Source: Typha latifolia (lineage: Eukaryota; Streptophyta; Magnoliopsida; Poales; Typhaceae). From it: a stretch of DNA of 64,000 bases. Within the stretch, counting starts at the first letter, position 1, and every line of letters begins with the position of its first letter. The notes under the pieces were generated by a model. The model did not search any database. It saw only the letters and a program-made list of their open reading frames with translations, and was not told where the DNA came from. The DNA lies in assembly GCA_019914945.1 (NCBI GenBank), contig CM034105.1, positions 6,634,001-6,698,000 of the forward strand, written 5' to 3'. Positions 20,381-32,261 of this stretch are shown one piece after another. Both the position numbers and the translations under genes were made by a program.

Positions 20381-22722
20381 CAGCGGGGCAGCAATTTTGC
20401 CATAGTTGGCAACAAATCGCCGGTAGTACCCCTCGTCAATCCAAGGAATCCCCTCAATTCCCTCTGATTAGTAGGAATCGGCCAATCCACCATATTCTTG
20501 ATCTTGCTTGGGTCGGCTTCCACTCCTTTTACAGAGATTATATGCCCCAAGTACTCCACTCTTGACTCTCCCCAAAGACACTTGCTCATCTTAACTTTTA
20601 GCTGGTTTTGTCGCAAGATATTTAATACCTCCCGCACGTGCCGCAAGTGCTCACTCCAATTCCTGCTGTATACTAGAATATCATCAAAGAAGATGAGCAC
20701 GTACCGACGCAAGAGTGGACAGAAGAGGTCATTCATCAGCCCTTGGAAGGTGGTCGGTGCATTGGTGAGCCCAAACGGCATGACTCGGAACTCATAGTGG
20801 CCATCGTGAGTTCGGAACGCCGTTTTGTGTACATCTTCAGGGTCGACTCGGATTTGATGGTATCCTGCTCTTAAGTCAAGTTTGCTGAAGTAGGCCGACC
20901 CTGTGAGCTCATCCAGCAACTCCTCGATCACCGGTATTAGATACCGGTCCTTGACAGTAATTGCATTCAAGGCTCGGTAGTCGACGCAAAACCGCCAACT
21001 CCGGTCTTTCTTCCGAACCAGCGAAGACCGGCGATGAGTAGGCACTTCTACTCGGTTGAATAATCCCTTGCTCGAGCATTTCCTCCACCAATTTACTGAT
21101 CTCTTCCTTCTAGACATGCGGGTACCGATAGGGTCGGACATTCGCAGGTTCAGCCCTAGAATGATTTGGATGCGATGGTCATGACGACGGTTCGGCGGTA
21201 GTCCTCGGGGTTCCTTGAAGAGATCCTGAAACTCCTGCAGCAGCTCTTCCATGTCAGAGGCTACTTCCTTTGGTGGTGGATGTTCTGGTTCAACAACAGC
21301 CATTTGCAATAGTAGAGCTCGGTCCCCTGCACAAGGAAAACCCACAAGTGGTTGCAATGTCGGCCCTTGCCGCGATTGATTTCCATCCAGTAGCACCCTT
21401 CTTCCATTCCTCCGAAATATCAGTGTGAGGTTTGAGAAATCAAATGTTACGGGCCCTAAGCTTTGAAGCCATTGAGTCCCCAAAATAATATCGGCACCTT
21501 GCAAGGCCAATGGATAAAGGTCCAATGTGAAAGTTTGGCCTTGCACCTTCAATTCTATACCTCCACAAATAAAATCTGCTCGCAATGTGGTGCCATCTCC
21601 GATCGTCACATCGAACCCTTCCATGGGTTCTAACTCGAGCCCAATCTTCCTAAGGAGCCTCTTGTCAATGAAGTTGTGGGTGGACCCGGTGTCAATCAAG
21701 ATTCTCACTGTGGTTTTCTTGACTACCCCGTTTACCCGCAAGGTTTTTGGCGCAGCTGTTCCCGAATAGGCGTGGAGGGAGATTTCGGCTATCATGTCCT
21801 CCACGGTTTGCTCCTCAGTTTCTTCTCCTTGATGTCCAGCCATATCTGCACCTTCAGCTGCAAACTCATCCTCCGCTTCCTCCAATCCATCGATTAGCAT
21901 CACCGATCCCATCGGTTTAGCGCAGCGATGCTCGGGTACAAACTTCTCATCACAACGGAAGCATAGGCCCTTGGCTCTTCTTTCTTCTACTTGGGCTGGG
22001 GTGAGTGCTCGTCCCGGACCTCTAGGTGCATACTTCACATCTTGGGATGGCTTCAAGGGTGCTCGAGGAGGTACCATTGTAGCAGCAACCCTTGGTACTC
22101 CGATAGTATTTCCCGCCGCTATGTTTGGTTGAGCTTGATTGTGGCTTCCTTGGCTCATCCAACTCTGTTTCAAGTGTATCTTCATGGCCCTATGTTTGTC
22201 TTCCATAAGCACCGCATCTTCGAAGGCCTCCTTTAAAGTTCTAGGCCTTAAAGCCCTCACATCGGCTTGTATGTCACCTCGCAACCCGGAGATGAAGGTG
22301 CTGCGAAGTTGCTGATCCGTCCATGGTGGATGATATCGGCTACTAATTTTCTCAAATTCTTCTTGGTATGACCCAACCGTGGTCTTTTGCACCGTCTTTG
22401 AGAGGAGAGCATCAAAGTCTTCATATCCCGATGCTCCAAATCGCCGTGTGATATCGGCGCAAAATTCAGCCCAAGTTTCGATAGCCGCAGTGGCATTGGC
22501 TGCTCGAAACCAATGAAGCGCCGCATCCTCAAGGTGGAAGCTCGCAAGCGTCACCTTGTACTCTTCCGCCGTTCCTTGGTATGCAAAGAATTGCTCCGCC
22601 CTATACAACCAATCGATCGGGTCGCCACCTTTGAACTTGGGGAATCGAGACGCACGACTTGTCCACGGATGCCATTGTCTCGTTCGGATCATGTCCTTGT
22701 CTAACCTGGGAGGATGCACCAT
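20381..22722 (-). pseudogene. Gypsy B gag-protease-RT polyprotein (near-intact, shifted)
   Basis: Domains in order: retrotransposon gag core (FPKFKGGDPIDWLYRAEQFF; LEDAALHWF; RFGASGYEDF), zinc knuckle variant (CFRCDEKFVPEHRC), protease (ILIDTGSTHNFID; DIILGTQWL), and RT ([49 protein letters not shown], the plant gypsy form of YxDD). Between about 21130 and 21040 the frame is displaced by two compensating indels: the expected VEEMLEQGIIQPS text is found in another frame. A further shift occurs near 20420. The long open stretch shows limited decay. Confidence 0.92.
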
Positions 22723-23222
22723 GAAGGGTTGATGATCCCTCCTTCGCTTTGATTAACTTGTTGTGGTTCCGGATCGTATTGACCCGCCCACGGATCTTGA
22801 TCTCCAAGGCGATCTCCATAGTGGTTCACCCGTCGGATGGGTTCACCTGCAACTGGACCTGGTGTAACCATCCTTGCTTGCCTCTGCCCATAGGGTGGTG
22901 GTAGCAGCGGCTCTTGTGGTTGCAAAGGTTGAACCGGTGGCGGTGGGTTCAAGGGGGTGGACTCGCGTCGTGGGGTCGATGGTGCTTTCCCGTTCGCCCG
23001 TAGTTCCCGCATCATCTCCATGATCATCTGGTTGTTGATGGCCAATTGCTCTGAAATAGACCCCAACATGGCTTGAACGCTAGGTTCTTCCGTATTCTGA
23101 TTAGATCGGGCGGTTCCACGGGTGGAAGTCCTAGCAATCGTTTCTCCCTCCTCTATTGGGAGAATCTCTTCTTCATCATCTCGCCGTGCAGCCATGGATA
23201 TGGTTGTCGTCATTGGAAGCAC
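22701..23222 (-). pseudogene. Gypsy B gag N-terminal region
   Basis: Follows the primer site. It reads MTTTISMAARRDDEEE, an acidic Thr-rich stretch, then MLGSISEQLAINNQMIMEMM (helical), a proline-rich segment (NPPPPVQPLQPQEP), then NHYGDRLGDQDPW. A frameshift near 22715-22740 separates it from the main polyprotein, so the original start was probably here and gag-pol was continuous. Confidence 0.8.
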
Positions 23223-23239
23223 TTGTCCGAGGAAAGGTG

Positions 23240-23254
23240 GCTCTAATACCAGAT
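23240..23254 (-). promoter_or_regulatory. Primer-binding site of gypsy B
   Basis: The minus strand reads ATCTGGTATTAGAGCC right after the LTR end. This is the Met-tRNA-type site TGGTATCAGAGC with one change. Two further copies of the unmodified site lie inside the LTR. Confidence 0.85.
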
Positions 23255-24234
23255 TGATACGATCTTCTCTTTGGGGCTAAGGCTCTGATACCAGATTGAT
23301 ACGATCTTCTCTTTGGGGCTAAGGCTCTGATACCAGCTTGTTACGATCTGGCACGGAACTTTGAAATTAGATCCCAAAATATGCTGTCGTCAGATCGACG
23401 TGAGATTTTGATATGTTGTAGCCTCTAAAAGAGCTTTCCAACAAATCTAGTTACAGGCGAATCGGAGTTGGGGATCTCGAGATATCATTCGTTTAGTGGA
23501 CGAACGTCAGGATGCTCTATTTTGGATTCGTGGATGGAGGCACGAGATCCTGGGTAATGGTGGATGGTGGTGGACCGGCGTTAATGTGGTGGCACCGGAG
23601 AAAAGTGATGGTGGAACGGTTGTGGTTGATGGAAGGATTAGGGCAAGTATTGGATAGATTGGACGAAGGGGGAGAAGAGGGCCACCCCTAAGGGACTAGG
23701 GTGATTAGCCGGACGAGGGAGGTTAGAAGCGGCCGCCGGGGATTGAGAGAACGGGAGCGAAGAAGACGAAGGAGGCAAGGCAAAACTCAATCTCAATAAT
23801 CAATAATGATTTTGGTTGCCCTACACATCCTTTTATAGGCTAACCAACAACTCACATTAACCCTAAAACACAATTTTCGCCGACCGCGTTCGAACTCGCC
23901 CGACCACGTTCGAACGCACCGAATTAGCTCTTCTGGATTTGCGAACGCGATGCAGGCGTTCGAACGCATGATCGAACGCGCCTGTCGGTATTTGCGAACG
24001 CGATGCAGGCGTTCACAGTGCGTTCGAACGCACCGCGTTCGAACGCACAGTACATTCTCTTCTCCACGTTCACAACCCCGTTCACAAACCGCGTTCGAAC
24101 TCACTCCACCCGCGTTCGAACGTGACTTACAGAAAACTTATTTTAATGGAAATTAAACACTAAAACATGAAATAAAAACACTCCTAAAGTGAATCCATGC
24201 TCGAGACGACGTCGGTGAAGTCCGAATCGTTTCA
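23255..24234 (-). repeat. 5' LTR of gypsy B
   Basis: Near-identical to 18761-19741, including the duplicated 42-bp unit (23255-23296 and 23297-23338) and the TTCGAA-rich zone (23885-24122). The edge is followed by CTTGG. Confidence 0.93.
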
Positions 24235-24511
24235 CTTGGCCACTGTCCAATAAACGTTGCTTGGTGAGTGCATAAATTGAGCCAACTTGTTGACTAGAAA
24301 GGCAATGTCCGATCTTGTTAGAGAGAGATATTGAAGACCACCTATTGTTCATCGATAATGTTATCAACTAGTGGAGAACCATCATTTAGCTGAAGAGATG
24401 TAGAGGTTACCATGAGAGTGTGTACATCTTTTGCGCCGGCCATTTGGGTGCGCTATAGTAAATTATGGATATACCTATGCTAAGAGAGAAATAAACCATG
24501 AGTTGTGGAGG
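24235..24511 (-). pseudogene. Copia C RT segment between gypsy B and solo LTR
   Basis: The minus strand reads THGLFLSQHRYIHNLL, then AGAKDVHTLMVTSTS, LNDGSPLVDN, a degraded YRS block, [18 protein letters not shown] and VYWTVAK. This is the RT-RNase H connection of copia pol. Confidence 0.88.
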
Positions 24512-25412
24512 TGATACGATCTCCCCTTTAGGCAAATGTTCGATCTATCCCAATTTTTAGATCTTGATAGGATTTAACAGGAAACTTTGAAAATAGATCC
24601 CGAAATATGGCACATCGGATCGATGTGAAATTTTGATATATTTTAGCCTAGAAAAGAGCTTTCCAACAAATCTAGTTTCAGACGAATCAGACGGTGGGAT
24701 CTTGAGATATCGTCCAATCAGTAGACGAACGTTAGGGAGTCCGTCTTTGGATCCGTGGATGGAGGCATGAGATCCTTGATGATGGTGGAGAATGGTGGAC
24801 CGGCGATAATGGGGTGGCACCGATGAGTAAGTGGAGGTAAAAGGGTTATTGATGATGGTAGGGGTTAGGGTAAGGTGATAGATAGATTGGAAAAAAGGGG
24901 AGGAGTTGGCCGCCCCTAAGGGACTAGGGTGAGTAGCCGGTCGAGGGGGGTTAGAAGCGGCGTCACCGGGGGACGAGAGAACGAGAGAGAAGAAGACGAA
25001 AGAGACAAATGTAAAACTCAATTCATTCAATAATGATTCCATGGTTGCCATCCACACCTTTAGAGGCTAACCAAACAATTCAAAAATGGCAATTATTAAC
25101 CCTAAAACAGTAGATTTTTGCCGATCGCGTTCGAACGCACATTTTGCGTTCTCTGTATTTGTGAACCTAATGCAAGCGTTCAAAAGCGCATTCGAACGCA
25201 CTCCATCTGTATTCGAACGCACATTTCACGTTCTCTGTTTTTGTGAATTTGATGCAGGCGTTCACAAGCACATTCGAACGCACTCCATCCGCGTTCGAAC
25301 GCGACTTACAGAAAATTTATTTTTCTATGAAATAAACACTAAAATAAGAATAAAAGACACCCCTAAAGTGTATCCATGCTCGAGATGCATCGGTGAAGTC
25401 CGAATCATATCA
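24512..25412 (-). repeat. Solo LTR of the B family (about 0.9 kb)
   Basis: The plus strand runs TGATACGATCTCCCC to CGAATCATATCA. The body matches the gypsy B LTR (e.g. 'gagctttccaacaaatctag'), but it is more diverged and lacks the 42-bp duplication. TTCGAA words are at 25124-25305. It splits copia C RT between YFLGVEVT and the following Thr/Ser-His-Gly block. I could not define a 5-bp duplication. Confidence 0.85.
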
Positions 25413-26634
25413 GGTCACTTCAACTCCTAAAAAATAGTGTAAGGATTCCATATCTTTGAGAGAGAATCGCTCCCCCAAATGTTTGATTACCCTTGAGATG
25501 AGAGATGGATTATTTTATGTAATGATCAAATCATCCACAGGCAAGAAAGTAAACCAGATTATGATCATTTTTTAGAGTACATAGAGATGAATCGGCTCTC
25601 GAATTGGAGAAACCAAGCACAAGCAAGAACGTGTGAAGCTCTTGATACCAAGCCCATAGGGCTTGTTTTAGGCCATAAACTGACTTTCGCAAATGGTAAA
25701 CATGTGAAGGCAGATTTTGATCAACAAATTTGGGCGATTAGAGCATGTAGATATCTTCTTTTAAGTGTTGCATAAAGGAATGCATTGTTGACATCGAGTT
25801 GGCATAGAGGCCAACCATGAGAGATAGCAAGTGAAAGTATTGTGCGAATGGTTGTTGGCTTTATCACTGGACTGAGTGTGTTTGTAAAATCCAATCCTGG
25901 TTGTTGGTGAAAGCCCTTTGCAACTAATCGAGCTTTGTATCGCTCTATTGAACCATCAGATCACCTCTTGACTCGGAAAATCTACTTACACCCAATGAGA
26001 TTATAATTTGGATTTGAAGGAACAAGATCCCGCATACCATGTCGAAGTAAAAGCTGTGAATTCTTTTGACATAGCTTGCCTCCAATTTGGATCTTTGAGG
26101 GCTTGGCTGACACAAGTTGGTTCAATGGGTGGTGGAAGAGGATGATCGGGTACTAGGTGTAGATGTTTTGGTTTGAAGATTTGGTTCATAGATTTAGTTG
26201 TCATGCTATAGTTGCGAGTCATAGGTGGTGGAATGGTTTGCAATGTTGTTTGATGTAACATGTCGAGAGATATATATTAGAGAGTTGAGTGTTCTCATAT
26301 ATCCGAAGAGTGGCGAAGATGAGGATTTGATGGCAAAATGGTGAGTGTTCTCATCAAATGTAACATGTCGAGAGGTGTCAAGTGAGAGACATTTATATGC
26401 ATTTTGTGTAGATGAATACCTAACAAATAAGCCTCGCTTGGACTTAGCCTGAAGTTTATGTGAATTGTAAGGTTTTATCTATGGGAAACAAAGACACTCG
26501 AATGTACGAAGCTTGAGGTAGTTCGGCTTCATATGGTGATTTATTTTGAAGTAATGAAGTGGGCATTCTGGTAATCAAACAGACAGGTGTGGAAAAAGAA
26601 AATGGCCAATTGGAAGAGGGCATTGAGGCTTGAT
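25413..26634 (-). pseudogene. Copia C integrase end, linker and RT N-terminal half (decayed)
   Basis: The minus strand starts with SMPSSNWPFSFSTPVCLI and NKSPYEAELP (integrase C-terminal region). Next come a linker with PPPIEPTCVSQALKDPNWRQAM at the RT entry and multiple shifts over the [11 protein letters not shown] block. It closes with WFTFLPVDDLIIT (usual YVDD form altered), HLGERFSLKDMESLHYFLG. No intact frame longer than about 90 codons remains. Confidence 0.85.
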
Positions 26635-26780
26635 TGTAAAGCCCGCCACAAAATACACGTGCTCATCACGTTGGTGAAACCCACATGATGTCCACGTGAC
26701 ATATTGGTCAATATTTCAACACAATAATTAGAAAAAAAAAACCCTTATTTCTACAAATAATATAAAACAAAAGGAAGCGC
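26635..26780 (-). repeat. 3' end of a gypsy A-like LTR
   Basis: TGTAAAGCCCGCCAC and the following CACGTG-type words mirror the end of the gypsy A LTR (17085-17182, reverse complement). More of the same LTR resumes after 27894, so a copia LTR appears to have inserted between. Confidence 0.55.
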
Positions 26781-27894
26781 ATGACACTATAGGCCATAAC
26801 AAATCTCAAAATTCATAACCATAGATAGATCCTAATGAAAATATATAATTATCTCTAAAAGATCTATTTCACTTAGAATGATAAGAGATAGTCAAAATAT
26901 AAAACACAAGACATAATCAAACACAACAATTTTATCATAGAAAAACCACTTATCAACCAAGAGTAAAGAACCACGGATCTCTTCTATGAGATCAAACCAA
27001 GCACCATAAAAATAACGGTTACAAAACACTTACAACCCGATTATTATTTTCCACAATCCTCTTAATGATGCTTTGCTTGACTCCCCCTCAATGCACTCAT
27101 TTCCGTGCTTGGTACCTAACCTTGATGACCCTTAAAGTTGTAAACTTGCATCTATAACTCTTGAGACAATGTCGAGTTGAATCTTCAATGTAGTAGCAAT
27201 AAGATGAAACATTGATCACCCCAACTCCCCTTTTGAATGATTTTGACCTCTAGGAGTTGTACCCTTTTCTTCAAGACTTTCCCTTTTATAGCCCCCAAAA
27301 GATAAGTTTCTCAAACCCTAATCTAGACTAAAAAAGGTGAATATTTCCCAACATGTTCGAACAAATTCAAATAAACCAATTAAAAGCTGCTTTGAATAAC
27401 TTATAAAGCTCTCAGACAAATCTTGTTCGAAATTTGTTCGAACAACTCCGAACAATCGACCCAGCATTATTTTTGTGAAGCTCTCGAAAAAGTCTTGTTC
27501 GAACAATCGAAGTTTGTTCAAGCAAACTACTCAGCATTATTTTTCTAGAGCTCTTGGGAAAATCTTGTTTGAAGTTTTGTTCGAACAACTTTGAACAATC
27601 GAAGTTTGTTCGAACAAACTTCGAACAAAATACTCAACTTTATCTTCTTGAGCTCTTGGGCAAGATTTATTCAAAGTTGTTTGAACAAGATTCAAATGAA
27701 CTTCGAACAAGCTTCAAACAGGCTTCTAACAAGCTTCAAACAACCTTCCAACAAACTTCAATCTTTGCCGCACTAGCTCCATTTATCTTCCAAAATTTAT
27801 AGAACATTATGCCACAGCTTATACAGTAAAAACTAGAGAGTACATTATGACTAACTTTGCTTAATCACCAATTTGCCAATTACAAAATCTAACA
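26781..27894 (-). repeat. Copia LTR with GTTCGAACAA repeats
   Basis: The plus-strand text 'accacggatctcttc', 'aacggttacaaaacacttac' and the terminal 'gccaattacaaaatctaaca' parallels the E LTR layout. From 27350 to 27760 there are at least ten words of GTTCGAACAA/CTTCGAACAA type at short irregular spacing. This gives an artefactual FEQ/NKL-rich translation in both strands. The left end is approximate. Confidence 0.55.
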
Positions 27895-28300
27895 CCTAAT
27901 GCCCACACAAGGGCTACAAACCTTCTACCTTACTTTACAAGAATAAAATAAATAAAAAAACTAAAATTAGTCTTCGCTGGATCTTCCACGGGCTCGGGCC
28001 CATCTACCGATTTGAAAATATTTCCACCAAAAGATGGTGAGCATAAAGCCCAGCAAGTATTAACTACTATAGTCTAAAAGTAATGCAATCAACGATGCAA
28101 CAATAAGTAAATAAGAATATGCACATCATAATCAAATCAATGCATCAATATTTCATACTTATCATATTCATCTAATTTGCACATGCATTAATAATTAATA
28201 ACCTACCATGCATCAATCTACCAAGTCCTCAAACTCGAGCTCACGCTAAGCCTCGCTCATAGGCCATGTCAACTGGACTCTACATAGCAAATCTATACTA
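27895..28300 (-). repeat. Continuation of the gypsy A-like LTR
   Basis: The segment 28010-28070, reverse complemented, reads GCTCACCATCTTTTGGTGG and matches gypsy A LTR 16846-16875. The flanking AT-rich sequence has no coding content. Confidence 0.5.
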
Positions 28301-28810
28301 TCGACTTTTGTAGCTTTGAGCCATTCATACATGTGTAAATAACCTATCAAGACGAGCTTGAGTGAGTCGGCTCTAGCTCAAGCTTGGCATTGAGCCTCAA
28401 AATAAGCTCAAGCTAAGCTCAGCTTGAGTCGAGCCTAGTTGATCTCAAGCTTCAATCAAACCACCTCGAGTCACTTGTTTATTTTGATACCCCTAGTCGC
28501 AACCCACCTCCAAGCACCCATGGATGGGCTCGGCCCAGCCAACGCCCATCCCCTCCCTCTTCAACCTAGCCTACCTGAGGAGGAGGGAAGGGGGTAGGGG
28601 TGTAAAACAAGCCAAGCCTAAGTGAGCTAGCTCTGGCTAAGGCTCGGCTCGAAATCACTTTCAAGCCTTATAATTCTTCTCAGGCTCGGCTCAGCTCCAC
28701 TCAAGCCAAGCTCAAGTCAAGCTTGAGCCGAGCTAAACTGAGCTTGAGCCAATCTCGAGCCTAAAATGAGCCTATTATCAAGCCGAGTCAGATCAAGCTT
28801 GACCGAGCCA
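28301..28810. repeat. GAGCTCAAGCTTGAGCC-type repeats with hAT-like ends
   Basis: Dense, partly palindromic words on the theme CTCAAGCTTGAGC fill 28350-28480 and 28610-28790. Two opposite-facing termini, 'gatacccctag' ending at about 28497 and 'taggggtgtaaaac' starting at about 28604, resemble terminal repeats of plant hAT non-autonomous elements (inference). No transposase is present. Confidence 0.45.
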
Positions 28811-29233
28811 GATTGAGCTAATGGAGGAGGAGGATGAGGTGGCGACTTGACCAAGGAGGACGAGATGGCAGCTCAGAGGAGGATGAGCATGGCACTTTCT
28901 ATTGCTAAAGGAGGAGGAGGAGGAGGCAAGCCGCGGTGGAGAAGGACGTTGAAGGATGAGGTGGCTTGCTGTTGTCGAAGGAGGAGGAGGAGAGCTAGGG
29001 ATTTGAGAGAGTTATCGTCGAGAAGCGAAGTAGGGATTTGTACTCATAGTAAGCCAAATCTCGCCAAGGGGGAGCCCACCTACCAGGGGCAACCGATGGC
29101 GAGGATCGTCCTCGCCAAGGTCGACAACTTCAACCATGAGGGCCCAAATGTCGTGGTCCATGATAACGCCTCGCGGAGAGGAAGCTATCCTATCGGTTAG
29201 GTAGCCCAACTGACGACGACAATGGCCGAAAAT
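28811..29233. other. GGA-rich low-complexity stretch
   Basis: Purine-rich (GGA)n-like sequence to about 29010, then about 200 bp without recognisable features. The open frame across it (28847-29200) is Arg/Gly-rich with no family resemblance. I regard it as non-coding. Confidence 0.45.
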
Positions 29234-31514
29234 GTAACGCCCTCGCTTGGTACGGGCACGTGCACGCCCACACAGCACAAGCGGTACAAGTGATAGGATG
29301 GGCAAGACTCGTCACGCATAGATACACCTGTACTCAACATAATCCATCTCAAAGTTTAATCATACTATCAAACAAATAAACTTGTTAATATATGAATATC
29401 CAAGCCCACAACAATCATACTAGACAGCTATATAATCTGGTAGGGCCCACACAGGCCATGAAAAACTATCAAGATAAAACTAAAATCACTAATACATGAG
29501 TACAATATAATCTGACCTGTATTATATAAATCATCGTCTATATAATTGAGTACAAATATCAAATAATAGTACAACTCAATATCTAGATAAACTATCTTCT
29601 ATACTATCTCACGTCTATAGCTCACCTCATCTTTGCTCTAAAATATCTCCTTAGGATATCTCAAGTGACTATCACATACCATAATATCTAGAGGGTTAGA
29701 AAAGAAATAAAGAGAGTCATGAACAAAATGCTTAGTGAATAGACCTTACCCCGAATCAGTGATGCCAAATAGAGAGTAAATCATGTACTGGATAATATGA
29801 ATTAGAAAGAGCATCATGTCATGGATGAGTATATAAATGTGTCATCAATAATACATAAATGAAAGGTAGATATCATGTCATAACTAATAAAAGTATATAA
29901 TTCTCGATAATGAATAAATATATCTCTATGTCATACCATCATCATAACTCTTTTAATATGATACATATGATGCATGATGACCATGACCATGTTATGATAC
30001 CAAATGCACTCATATATGATGCATAATTACCACTTGAAAATCAAATATATCAGATGATAATAAAATCATATGCATTTCTCAACATCACTATCATCACTGA
30101 CATCTCGGTATAATATCATCATACTAAACCATTGTGCACAGTGAACACCTAGTACTCGATCTCAACATCTTGCTCATAGGCTCAAAGCATATCTTGTCAT
30201 ATGTTAAGTGTATCTCAGTCATAATCATACAATGTCATACGCTAAGGGTATATCAAAATCCATCTAGATTGGGTACCCCACCAGATAATAGAAATTGCAT
30301 GAGGGTAATTCGCCACACGCCTGCCTTAGCGAACGGCAGGTATCCGATTGTTTGTGCACACAGACTCAACTGACCTCAAACATGGGCCACGAGATATCGC
30401 ATATCAGCAACCATAATTATCACTCTATGCACCCCTAACCCTAGCGCCTACTTGGGTACCCTCATCCTTTTTCTATCAACTTTTCTATCAATGAGATTTA
30501 TGCATTTCCTTTTATATGATAGATCACATGCATATATCCAATACTATAACAAGTCATGCATATCAGAAATTTAGGTGGTAAGGAAGTTAAGAGGAAAATA
30601 ATGCAATGTAATCTCCAACCATATATCTAACACATATATATCTATGCTAGTCTATCACATGCATACTCATGCTAGAGATCATCCCGACACAAAGTCATAA
30701 CAGTATAATTATCTCTAATCATCTCTATATATTATCAGCATACTCATATCCCAGATCAATCTATTCAAATGTATAATAAAATATTTTCAACTGAAATCAT
30801 CTCTAGATAAGGTCATATAATCATATTGGAGGCCAAAACATGCATATACATAATTATACATATATATCTTAATGTGAGAAATGTGTATAGGGGATAAGAC
30901 TACTCATATCCGATTAGAAAACCCAACATGAATATTAAATTTTTATCAATATATCTATATATACTAATCTAATAATAATGTATAGCTATAGCTATATTTA
31001 TATACAGATACTAATAATTATAATTAATCAGTTATTATACTAATTATACTTTGCTAAAATTATATTAGTGAGTGTAAATTATCAAAATAATTAATTATCT
31101 AAATAAACTAATTTACCTAATATTAGAAAATAATCATATAATTAATAGAAAAGAAAGAAAAAATAAATAAATAAACATCCAATATGCTATAGTGCTCGAC
31201 CGAGCCCAGCACTATTGTAGCAAGAGGAGAAGGAACTAAGAAGGGAGAAGAAGAAGAAGGAAGGAAGAAGAAAAGAAAGAAAGGAAGAAAAAAAAGAAAG
31301 AAAGGAAGGAGGAGGAAGAAGAGAAGAGAAGAGAAGAGAAGAGAAGAGAAAGAGGATGGCAGTGCAGACCTGGGTCGATAGGGAGGGTACTGGACGCTGT
31401 TGGTCAACCAACGGCGGGCCTCTCGCCGGCGGCTCAGCTCCGGCGAGCCCGAGCCCAAGGAAAAGGAAAAGAGAGAGAGGGGGAGAGGGAGAGGGAAAGA
31501 GAGGAGGAGAGAGA

Positions 31515-31566
<52 letters not shown>

Positions 31567-31868
31567 AAGGGAAAGGAGCTCACTCGCGCTCAATGGAGGT
31601 GGTGACAGAGGGTTCCGACGGCGGCACAACCATGAGAGAGAGACTAAGGAGAGGAGAGAGATATTTAGAGAGAGAGAGAGGCAGGGAGGGACGGCTTGGC
31701 GATGGCGGGGCCCATTGCGCTAGCTGGCCCAGCTAGGTTGGTAGGGCCGGCAGATGGGGGCACGTGGCACCCTCAGCTCGCCTACCACTACATGGCACGA
31801 GGCCGGTTACGCATTGGCCGGCCATGTCGTGCCATGCACCATTTTGTTTTTTAAGATAGGTTGTTATA
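29234..31868 (-). repeat. Large LTR-like unit (about 2.6 kb), copy 1
   Basis: The minus strand starts near TATAACAACCTATC (a degenerate TGTAACAACC start) and ends GAGGGCGTTACA. A CT-rich leader with (CT)n and (TTCTC)n arrays occupies 31220-31690. The rest is AT-rich with short CATATGATGCAT-type words. It contains no protein domain. It is similar throughout to 32262-36843, and its end matches 1-258. Confidence 0.7.
31318..31680 (+). repeat. GAGAA and GA microsatellites in the LTR leader
   Basis: (GAGAA)n runs at 31320-31350 and (GA)n runs at 31500-31565 and 31655-31680. Leu/Ser- and Arg/Glu-rich translations are artefacts of these. Confidence 0.9.
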
Positions 31869-32209
31869 GAAAAACTACCTAAAACCTGATGAGGGGAGGC
31901 TACCACGTGTAGCCTCCACTAGGGGCCAAAACGACCCACAAAGGGTGCCACCAGAAAGAAGTGGACAAGGGAAAGCAAATGAAGGCCGCGCGGTGAGGCA
32001 CGAGGCCGTCAGCCGGTTGAATAAGAGACTATGAGGGGTAACTTTAGAGGAAAAACCCAAATCAATAACACATTTTTAAATGAAACTTACCTGATGAGGG
32101 AGGGAGCTCCGGTGCTTCAATCCCCGAGGTCGGTGAGCTTGATGGTGCTCTAGCGCGATAGCATCCTAGAAGGGGAAAAAGGGAGCTAGCGGGGAGAAGG
32201 AAGAGAGAG

Positions 32210-32247
<38 letters not shown>

Positions 32248-32261
32248 TGTGTGTGTGTGTG
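31869..32261. other. Junction segment with GT/GA/GT dinucleotide run
   Basis: No coding content. It carries a compound (GT)n(GA)n(GT)n run at about 32212-32261, immediately at the edge of the next LTR-like unit. Confidence 0.5.

Larger units (their letters stand above)
18761..24234 (-). mobile_element. Gypsy element B, full LTR pair, no integrase
   Basis: This is a 5474-bp unit with two near-identical LTRs (18761-19741 and 23255-24234) and a perfect CTTGG duplication at 18756-18760 and 24235-24239. Internal order on the minus strand is primer site, gag, zinc knuckle, protease, RT, RNase H. After the RNase H end (ADALSRQPD) only about 50 codons precede the 3' LTR, so integrase and chromodomain are absent. 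It inserted into the RT/RNase H region of copia C. High LTR similarity and the intact duplication indicate recent insertion, presumably using another element's integrase. Confidence 0.93.

Noticed and set aside
27318..27802. FEQ/NKL-rich frames resembling a repeat protein
   Set aside because: Caused by GTTCGAACAA repeats in a copia LTR, with frames on both strands.
28847..29305. Overlapping frames of 97-117 codons on both strands
   Set aside because: GGA-rich low complexity, no domain, adjacent to an LTR edge.
31123..31629. 168-codon Ser/Leu-rich open frame
   Set aside because: It is a translation of CT microsatellites in an LTR leader. The sister unit gives a different protein and no domain is present.
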